Shown piece by piece: positions 8,064 to 12,271 of a stretch of 12,271 nucleotides of DNA; positions within the stretch are counted from its first letter, which is position 1; each line of letters begins with the position of its first letter. The DNA is from ChocPot-Mid sp964511865 (GTDB lineage Bacteria; Bacteroidota; Ignavibacteria; Kapaibacteriales; UBA2268), in the NCBI GenBank assembly GCA_964511865.1, contig CAZEHW010000092.1:1-12271 (forward strand), in the 5' to 3' direction. Position numbers and translations under genes: made by a program. A model generated the notes under the pieces. That model did no database searches. It had not been told where the DNA came from and saw only the letters and a list, made by a program, of their open reading frames with translations.

Positions 8064-9008
8064 TCAATACACGCCCAAATCCTCACCACAAATTACTTTG
8101 CCTTTGTAGTTCTGTTTTACTTCGTTTACCATTACTTCCGGTTTTGCTCCCCATGATAGAATGTGATACATAACGACCATTTTTGGTTTTACGGTATTGC
8201 ACAAATCGGCAAGTTCGTTTGTCGAAGTATGTGCTGTTTTGTGATACTTTTGCCATTCGGGTTTTCTTGTCAGGTAGCCGATGTAAGAATATGCTTCGTG
8301 AACGAGCAAATCACAACCCATGCTTGCCGCAATTATGCCTTCGCAAGGCATGCAATCTCCTGAAATCGTTATTACCCTGTCTGAAGTTACAAACTGAAAA
8401 GCATACGCTTCTGCCCAACCGGCATGTTTCACTTTGTAAGCATAGACATTGACATTTGAATCCTGATAAACAAGACCTTCCTTGTATTCCGTTACGTTTA
8501 CCTTATAACCGGTTTTGTTCGACGGCTCCAAGCCGTTAAGCCGGTTGGCAATATCTTCAGAATATGCTTCGAGCAAGTTGGATGTCATTTTTGCAGTACC
8601 TTTCGGTCCCCAAACCTTAAGCGGTTTTTCCCTGCCGAGTACCCAGGGGGATAAAATCAAATCAGGAAAACCTGCCGTATGGTCGCTGTGAAGATGCGTG
8701 ATAAACAGTTTATCGAGATTTTTAACTGCAAGTTCTTTGATGCCTTTTTTGAATGCTTTTGATGCCCTTCGGACAATACCGGGACCGCAATCAACGAGAT
8801 ATGCCTGACCTCCAGTGATTATTGCAACAGCGGGACCTGAGCGTTCAGGATCTGCATTGGGAGTCCCCGTCCCCAGCAAAACGACACGTGTCTTATGTTC
8901 TTTCTCGTCTGCCTTCTGCTGTCTGCCGTCTCCCTTTCTCTCAAAATCTTCTTTGGAGCATGAGAATAAAACTAATGCTGTCAATAAAATTAAAACAATT
9001 GTTTTCAT
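8064..9008 (-). CDS. Lipid-anchored metallo-beta-lactamase-fold hydrolase (RNase Z-like)
   Basis: Predicted zinc hydrolase tethered to a membrane outside the cytoplasm; the substrate is unknown. The 314 residues start with a lipoprotein signal (ALVLFSC, lipidated Cys17), then a charged linker (about 20-40), then the metallo-hydrolase domain. The metal site is HLHSDH (105-110), with further likely ligands His195 (VKHAG), Asp218 (SGDC), His260 (TAHTS) and His282 (VMYHIL). The order and the AHTSTNELADL region resemble the RNase Z/arylsulfatase-like branch rather than class B beta-lactamases. A lipid anchor makes tRNA processing unlikely. The gene is richer in GC than its neighbours: two sampled lines (8581-8700) give about 49 percent against 25-38 percent in sampled eno and WD40 lines. 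Part of the linker is encoded by a CTGCC-type repeat (8907-8933). It diverges from the gene at 9093 across 84 bases. Confidence 0.88.
   Translation of the reverse strand: MKTIVLILLTALVLFSCSKEDFERKGDGRQQKADEKEHKTRVVLLGTGTPNADPERSGPAVAIITGGQAYLVDCGPGIVRRASKAFKKGIKELAVKNLDKLFITHLHSDHTAGFPDLILSPWVLGREKPLKVWGPKGTAKMTSNLLEAYSEDIANRLNGLEPSNKTGYKVNVTEYKEGLVYQDSNVNVYAYKVKHAGWAEAYAFQFVTSDRVITISGDCMPCEGIIAASMGCDLLVHEAYSYIGYLTRKPEWQKYHKTAHTSTNELADLCNTVKPKMVVMYHILSWGAKPEVMVNEVKQNYKGKVICGEDLGVY
8907..8933 (+). repeat. CTGCC-type short repeat inside a coding linker
   Basis: On the plus strand GTCTGCC, TTCTGCT, GTCTGCC and GTCTCC follow each other with a 7-base period. On the coding strand this specifies about residues 26-34 (GDGRQQKAD) of the metallo-hydrolase lipoprotein, between the lipidated cysteine and the catalytic domain. 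A 7-base period gives no amino-acid repeat, so the periodicity is at DNA level. Confidence 0.6.
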
Positions 9009-9092
9009 AATAATCCCGTCTATATTGTTTAAAAGAAAAATTATTACTAAATGACAAAGAATTTTTTATAAATATAAGCATTAATTATATTC

Positions 9093-9470
9093 ATGAGCAA
9101 AAAAAATATAATGAAATTGAAATATGGGCTGATTTTTTTATTAGCTATTTTTACAATTTCATGTGCAGATGACTGCAAATTTAATTCAATTGTAACCGAT
9201 ACATTACCTGACGGAACTAACGGAACAGAATATTATTATAAGTTAGAACTTGATATGAGCTGTTCTGCCCCATTCAGAAGTTTTGAAATAACAGACGGCG
9301 ACATTCCAAAAGGCATGACTTTGGAAACAAGCGGCGAATTAATGGGGGCACCAACAGAAGCAGGGACCTTTACTTTTAAAATCAAAGCACGGGTTTGCTT
9401 TGGTTCAAGTGCATACGGCTACATTGACTGTACTGACAAAACAAAAGAATTTTCACTAAAAATTAATTGA
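9093..9470 (+). CDS. Small lipoprotein with putative Ig-like domain
   Basis: Predicted membrane-anchored lipoprotein of 125 residues with no known enzymatic role. The N-terminus has a basic start and hydrophobic core ending in FTISC, a lipobox with Cys24. The second ATG at 9111 (MKLKYGLIFLL) would give a more typical signal peptide with Cys18; no ribosome site separates the two. Residues about 38-115 resemble the putative Ig (He_PIG) family: LPDGTNGTEYYYKL, ITDGDIPKGMTLETSGELMGAPTEAGTFTFKIKA. Such domains usually occur as repeats in large adhesins; here one domain makes up nearly the whole mature protein. Further cysteines (28, 56, 101 and 112) may form disulfides outside the cytoplasm. It converges on the thioredoxin-like lipoprotein gene with 75 bases between them. 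Confidence 0.8.
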   Translation: MSKKNIMKLKYGLIFLLAIFTISCADDCKFNSIVTDTLPDGTNGTEYYYKLELDMSCSAPFRSFEITDGDIPKGMTLETSGELMGAPTEAGTFTFKIKARVCFGSSAYGYIDCTDKTKEFSLKIN

Positions 9471-9493
9471 TTATTTCTTATATGAGTCGCATA

Positions 9494-9543
9494 GGTTTGA
9501 AAGTAAAAAGTTAGAAAGTATAAAGTTTGAAAGTTTAAAAGTC
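9494..9543 (+). repeat. AAAGTTT-type repeat between convergent lipoprotein genes
   Basis: Words of the form GAAAGT, AAAGTT, AAAGTTTGAAAGTTTAAAAGT run from 24 bases after the stop of the Ig-like lipoprotein to two bases before the stop codon of the opposite gene. The words and their orientation match the array at 4580-4677. Confidence 0.85.
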
Positions 9544-9545
9544 AT

Positions 9546-10049
9546 TTATTCTTTGTAGCCTTCTAATATTTCGATAAAGTTTTGTAACCAGATATAAGGA
9601 TAGCCGGCTTGACCGATAATTACTGAATCGATTGTCAAAAATACTTCGGGAGTTGTACTCGTGTTATACTTTTTGTATTCACCGCTTGGTTCACTTCCGC
9701 TTTCGTCCAAAGCGAACAGCCGGATTCGATTTTCGGGAATTTGAGTTAATTCAAAAATCTTAAATAATTTCGGCAGATTTTCCTCGCATTCATCGCAATA
9801 TGTTGTTGCAAAGATTATGAATTGATAATCTTTTCCTTGAAGTATTTTTTTTAATTGAGTGATTTGCTCTTGCTCCGGTTCGTAATCGAATGCTTCATAT
9901 AAAGACCATCCGGCATTGGATTTCCAATAGTCCCAGGACACTTCGCCGACAACTATATTATCTGCTTTTTGTTCTCCTGTTTTCGATGTACCGCAAGAGA
10001 ATAAAAGCAAAGAAATAATGATATACAAGATATTTAGAAAATATTTCAT
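9546..10049 (-). CDS. Thioredoxin-like lipoprotein (TlpA-type fold)
   Basis: Predicted envelope lipoprotein of 167 residues, probably facing the periplasm and acting in thiol-disulfide exchange. The signal ends in LLLFSC with lipidated Cys19. After a region of about 55 residues containing SWDYWKSNAGWSLYEAF, the thioredoxin fold begins: FIIFATTYCDECEENLPKLFKIFE places the CxxC at residues 85-88, and NTSTTPEVFL supplies the cis-proline at 134. The pair CDEC is acidic, unlike the CGPC of trxA and the CxxC of typical resistance to cytochrome synthesis (CcmG/ResA) proteins. The specific partner is unknown. It lies downstream of the trans-sulfuration gene on the same strand with 103 bases between, so read-through is possible but a shared operon is unproven. 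Confidence 0.78.
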   Translation of the reverse strand: MKYFLNILYIIISLLLFSCGTSKTGEQKADNIVVGEVSWDYWKSNAGWSLYEAFDYEPEQEQITQLKKILQGKDYQFIIFATTYCDECEENLPKLFKIFELTQIPENRIRLFALDESGSEPSGEYKKYNTSTTPEVFLTIDSVIIGQAGYPYIWLQNFIEILEGYKE

Positions 10050-10094
10050 TTTTTTTAAATATTTTATTCAATTATCCTTCAGTATTCCGTTTCT

Positions 10095-10133
10095 TACACG
10101 GAGATACACAGAAATTCACAGAGCTTCACAGAG
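10095..10133 (-). repeat. CACAGAG-type repeat after the trans-sulfuration gene
   Basis: Four degenerate units of 9-10 bases follow one another on the plus strand: ACACGGAGA, TACACAGA, TTCACAGAG (10115-10123) and TTCACAGAG (10125-10133). They lie about 20 bases after the stop of the trans-sulfuration gene, in the gap before the thioredoxin-like lipoprotein. Similar CACAGAG strings are, from memory, widespread as intergenic repeats in environmental bacteria. Confidence 0.8.
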
Positions 10134-10152
10134 AATTTATAAAAGTCAAACT

Positions 10153-11337
10153 TTAAATTTTACGGAGACCGGCTTCCAGACCTTCTATCAACTCATCAAC
10201 GTCTTCAATTCCTACCGATATTCTTACGAGTCCGTCTGTAATCAATGCTTGCTCTCTTGCTTCTTTTGACATAATTGAATGTGTCATCGAAGCGGGATGC
10301 TGGATTAAGGATTCCACACCGCCAAGACTGACAGCCAATTGCCAGACATGAACGTTGTCCATAAGAACTTTGCCTGCTTCAAGACCACCTTTGAGTTCAA
10401 AAGCAATCATTGCACCATCGCCGTACATCTGTTTTTTACCTATTTCATACTGCGGATGACTCTTCAATCCCGGATATCTCACCCAATCCACTTTTGGATG
10501 TTTTTCGAGGTATTCTGCAATTTTGATTGAGCTTTCACAATGTCTTTGAATTCTTATTTTCAATGTTTTAATTCCACGGTGAACCAAAAAAGAATTGAAA
10601 GGGTCAATGACGCCACCAAGATGATTCAAGGTCTTTCGGAATAGCGGATAATCCTCCATATTTTTTACTACTACCATACCTGCAACAACGTCTGCATGAC
10701 CGTTTAAAAATTTTGTCATACTGTGCATAACGTAATCTGCTCCGAGCTTGAAGGGTTGTTGTAAAACAGGACTCATAAAAGTATTGTCAACAGCCAATTT
10801 TGCTCCGGCAGAATGTGCTATCTTTGCTATCTCTCCAATATCGGACATGACAAGAGTAGGGTTACCGGGAGTTTCTACGAAAATAAGTTTTGTATTTGGT
10901 TTTACCACATTTTTTACTGCTTCGAGATTCGATGTATCTACAAATGTAGCTTCAATTCCATATTTTGAATGGATTGTAGTAAGCAAAGTTGTCGTAGGAC
11001 CGTAAACGGATTCACTGCAAATGACATGGTCACCTGCAGAAAGCAAAGCACTAAAAATTAAATGTGTTGCCGCCATTCCGCTGCCACAGCCCAAAGCTTT
11101 GGCTCCGCCTTCTAAAACTGCAACTGCATCTTCGCAAGCTTCGACAGTCGGGTTTCTCATTCTTGTGTAAATATAACCATCCTCAGTGCCTTTAAACAGA
11201 TTCGCTCCATGGTCAACATTTTTAAATTTGAAAGTTGATGTCTGATAAATCGGAGTAACTACCGAACCTTTATCATCTTCTTTTGTTCCTGCATGAACAC
11301 ATTTTGTATCGAGTGAATAATTTTCAATTGACTTCAC
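10153..11337 (-). CDS. PLP-dependent trans-sulfuration enzyme (cystathionine/methionine gamma-lyase or gamma-synthase family)
   Basis: Cytoplasmic enzyme of sulfur amino-acid metabolism; 394 residues, the normal family length. Family landmarks are YTRMRNPT (PLP-phosphate Tyr58 and Arg60 of the partner subunit), the stacking Tyr112 in ESVYGPT, ETPGNPT, Asp184 in VDNTF, the PLP lysine Lys209 in HSMTKFLNGHADVVAG, SLGGVESLIQHPASMTHS, and the carboxylate-binding Arg372 in LVRISVGIED. The overall resemblance is closest to methionine gamma-lyase and related lyases. However, the position of the methionine gamma-lyase active-site cysteine after Tyr-Gly is a proline here, so reaction specificity is left open. 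Translation starts at GTG (11335-11337), preceded by a full AAGGAGG motif five bases away (11343-11349). Confidence 0.92.
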   Translation of the reverse strand: MKSIENYSLDTKCVHAGTKEDDKGSVVTPIYQTSTFKFKNVDHGANLFKGTEDGYIYTRMRNPTVEACEDAVAVLEGGAKALGCGSGMAATHLIFSALLSAGDHVICSESVYGPTTTLLTTIHSKYGIEATFVDTSNLEAVKNVVKPNTKLIFVETPGNPTLVMSDIGEIAKIAHSAGAKLAVDNTFMSPVLQQPFKLGADYVMHSMTKFLNGHADVVAGMVVVKNMEDYPLFRKTLNHLGGVIDPFNSFLVHRGIKTLKIRIQRHCESSIKIAEYLEKHPKVDWVRYPGLKSHPQYEIGKKQMYGDGAMIAFELKGGLEAGKVLMDNVHVWQLAVSLGGVESLIQHPASMTHSIMSKEAREQALITDGLVRISVGIEDVDELIEGLEAGLRKI

Positions 11338-11342
11338 AATAT

Positions 11343-11349
11343 CCTCCTT
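11343..11349 (-). promoter_or_regulatory. Strong Shine-Dalgarno site deciding a GTG start
   Basis: On the minus strand AAGGAGG stands five bases before GTG at 11337. No ATG lies nearby in frame, so this site fixes the start of the trans-sulfuration gene. It is the best ribosome-binding site in the window. Confidence 0.85.
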
Positions 11350-11372
11350 GTAATTCTAATTTTATTATTTCG

Positions 11373-11402
11373 TAAACTTAAATATTTGCCATTTTTGACA
11401 AA
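11373..11402 (-). promoter_or_regulatory. Possible Bacteroidota-type promoter of the trans-sulfuration gene
   Basis: On the minus strand TTTG (11399-11402) is followed after 18 bases by TAAGTTTA (11373-11380), one base off TAnnTTTG and close to the usual 19-21 base spacing. It lies 35-65 bases before the GTG start, giving a short leader. Confidence 0.35.
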
Positions 11403-11515
11403 AAACAAATTTACGATAAAAATCAGAATTAACATTGTGAAGTTTGTTGATTTGAGCATGTTTTTGAAAAGTATGTGATGATAAGCTATTAGAAATCAAC
11501 AGAACAATAGTATAA

Positions 11516-11538
11516 GTTCTATCAGTTAGAACAACTGA
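11516..11538. other. Two overlapping, mutually exclusive hairpins
   Basis: GTTCTA (11516-11521) can pair with TAGAAC (11527-11532), or TCAGTT (11522-11527) can pair with AACTGA (11533-11538). The two stems share bases and cannot form together. They lie between the 36-codon frame and the trans-sulfuration gene on the minus strand, about 180 bases before the latter. Stems are only six base pairs, so a regulatory role is speculative. Confidence 0.25.
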
Positions 11539-11571
11539 CAATTCACATTCGGAAACAAGTTATTTTAGCTA

Positions 11572-11682
11572 TCAAATCAAAAATGCAATCAATAGTGAAA
11601 CGATAACCATAAAGACCATTGCTAAAAAAACCGCCATTGGAAGACTTATTCCCTCAGAATCATATTTTTTTGCCTCATTCAT
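11572..11682 (-). CDS. Small single-pass membrane protein (36 residues), hypothetical
   Basis: A short open frame from ATG (11680-11682) to TGA (11572-11574). The protein has a polar N-terminus (MNEAKKYDSEGISLP) and then about 21 uninterrupted hydrophobic residues to the end (start MAVFLAMVFM, end SLLIAFLI). This is the shape of small membrane subunits or regulators, but I do not recognise a family. A promoter-like TTGCCT, 17 bases, TATAGA lies 32-60 bases upstream. No good Shine-Dalgarno motif is present (GGGTTCAATT precedes the ATG). It stands on the same strand as the trans-sulfuration gene, 234 bases ahead of it. The long hydrophobic run argues for a real gene, but AT-rich DNA can give such runs by chance. 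Confidence 0.5.
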   Translation of the reverse strand: MNEAKKYDSEGISLPMAVFLAMVFMVIVSLLIAFLI

Positions 11683-11713
11683 AATTGAACCCAATTATCA
11701 TAAATTGTAACCC

Positions 11714-11742
11714 TCTATACTGTAATAACACAGAAAAGGCAA
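11714..11742 (-). promoter_or_regulatory. Possible promoter of the 36-residue membrane protein
   Basis: On the minus strand TTGCCT (11737-11742) and TATAGA (11714-11719) are separated by exactly 17 bases. Transcription would begin around 11707, giving a leader of about 25 bases to the ATG at 11682. This is a generic sigma-70 shape rather than the TAnnTTTG form, so support is moderate to weak. Confidence 0.35.
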
Positions 11743-11838
11743 AAACGTTTCAATAAAAGTGAAAATAGTTTGGATTTTTTTTGAAAGGGCAGTTTTAAAA
11801 AAAAAATTTCTATTGATTAGCTCATGTTTTTCTCTTTG

Positions 11839-11857
11839 AGGTCACAATTTGTGACCT
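11839..11857. promoter_or_regulatory. Perfect 9-bp-arm palindrome, operator-like
   Basis: AGGTCACAA and TTGTGACCT flank a single central T. The site stands out in an otherwise AT-rich gap between the two small open frames. It resembles a dimeric regulator site; the half-site order TCACA/TGTGA is the reverse of the classical CRP site. It could alternatively be a hairpin after the 50-codon frame, which ends 25 bases away, but no T-tract follows on either strand. Confidence 0.45.
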
Positions 11858-11881
11858 TGAAGTTATTAAATTATAAAATAA

Positions 11882-12034
11882 TTACTTTTTACATCTTACA
11901 CCAAACCAAATTTCTGACCAGCATTTTTCCTTTACTGTACTTTTTGGTTTCTTTTTAACAGTCCCAGTACATTTATTGAATCTATTAAGGGATGCTTTTT
12001 GCATGTGAATTGTATCCTCTATCAGACGAGCCAT
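11882..12034 (-). CDS. Small basic hypothetical protein (50 residues)
   Basis: Open frame from ATG (12032-12034) to TAA (11882-11884), with an in-frame TGA just two codons before the ATG that fixes the upstream limit. The product is lysine-rich with three cysteines, in KCTG, EKCWSEIW and VRCKK, and two tryptophans near the C-terminus. I recognise no family. A perfect TATAAT (minus strand, 12057-12062) lies 22 bases before the ATG, but there is no matching -35 hexamer and no clear Shine-Dalgarno site. A frame of this length is not rare by chance in AT-rich DNA, so it is a candidate only. Confidence 0.3.
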   Translation of the reverse strand: MARLIEDTIHMQKASLNRFNKCTGTVKKKPKSTVKEKCWSEIWFGVRCKK

Positions 12035-12271
12035 ATCTCACTTGATATCCCAACCTATTATAATCATCAACAAACATTATTACGATAATTATAACTAGTG
12101 CTTGATTAATTTTTTTTCAATGATGAATAATTTAACAATATCATGATAAAAAAAGAATTAAATAGGCTCCTAAGAAACAATTCTTGATGATCAGCAAATT
12201 CACTGATAATCCTTATATTATGTGCAGCATAATTTCGAATAAATATACATCTAGCTAAATCGATTTCGAAA
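12035..12271. other. AT-rich stretch without recognisable gene
   Basis: Only very short frames occur here, for example 14- and 23-codon frames on the plus strand near 12143 and 12187. ATTTCGAA occurs twice, at 12232-12239 and 12263-12270. I see no RNA gene, insertion sequence or terminator. The next gene presumably lies beyond the window. Confidence 0.5.

Noticed and set aside
11824..11958. 44-codon plus-strand frame overlapping the 50-codon minus-strand frame
   Set aside because: It has no ribosome site, consists mostly of hydrophobic residues expected from T-rich sequence, and contains the palindrome within its coding part.
12143..12260. Two very short plus-strand frames (14 and 23 codons) adjoining near 12187, as a possible broken gene
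   Set aside because: Too short and without recognisable protein features; a broken gene cannot be argued from this alone.
11338..12271. Insertion sequence, tRNA, riboswitch or defence locus in the gene-poor end
   Set aside because: I saw no terminal inverted repeats with a transposase, no cloverleaf-like arms with CCA end, and no riboswitch motif that I can recognise.

Overview
The window reads as a chromosomal stretch from a low-GC, Gram-negative bacterium of the Bacteroidota/Ignavibacteria/Kapabacteria side of the FCB group. The evidence is a surface protein with a C-terminal domain of the type IX secretion sorting kind, three lipoproteins with clear lipoboxes, a Bacteroidota-type serine hydroxymethyltransferase, and TAnnTTTG-like promoter elements. 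Shine-Dalgarno motifs are visible before several genes (very strong before the trans-sulfuration gene), which is less usual for classical Bacteroidetes. The exact lineage is an inference.

Layout. Positions 1-4573 hold four plus-strand housekeeping genes: glyA (5' end cut off by the window), trxA, eno and a phosphohexomutase. Each is separated from the next by about 100-250 bases, so they look like individually expressed genes rather than a tight operon. Positions 4764-7907 encode a 1047-residue secreted WD40/beta-propeller protein. It converges on a minus-strand lipoprotein of the metallo-beta-lactamase, RNase Z-like fold (8064-9008). That gene diverges from a small plus-strand lipoprotein with a putative Ig domain (9093-9470), which converges on a minus-strand lipoprotein with a thioredoxin-like CxxC motif (9546-10049). 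Upstream on the minus strand lies a PLP-dependent trans-sulfuration enzyme (10153-11337). The last 934 bases hold no long gene. I find there a 36-codon single-membrane-span open frame with a plausible promoter, a weaker 50-codon basic frame, a perfect 9-bp-arm palindrome and a pair of mutually exclusive hairpins.

Themes. The housekeeping genes serve one-carbon metabolism, redox, glycolysis and sugar-phosphate interconversion. The second half is dominated by cell-envelope proteins. No defence system, CRISPR array, insertion sequence, tRNA or rRNA is visible. The most distinctive feature is non-coding. Nearly every gene is followed, within a few bases of its stop codon, by short degenerate direct repeats: a TTAGG-type family after trxA and eno, an AAAGTTT-type family after the phosphohexomutase and between the two convergent lipoproteins, an ATCAG/ATGATT-type family after the metallo-hydrolase, and a CACAGAG-type family after the trans-sulfuration gene. 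One copy supplies the stop codon of eno. A fifth, CTGCC-type repeat appears to form part of the coding linker of the metallo-hydrolase lipoprotein. This recurrent placement at gene 3' ends is the best candidate for something undescribed here.
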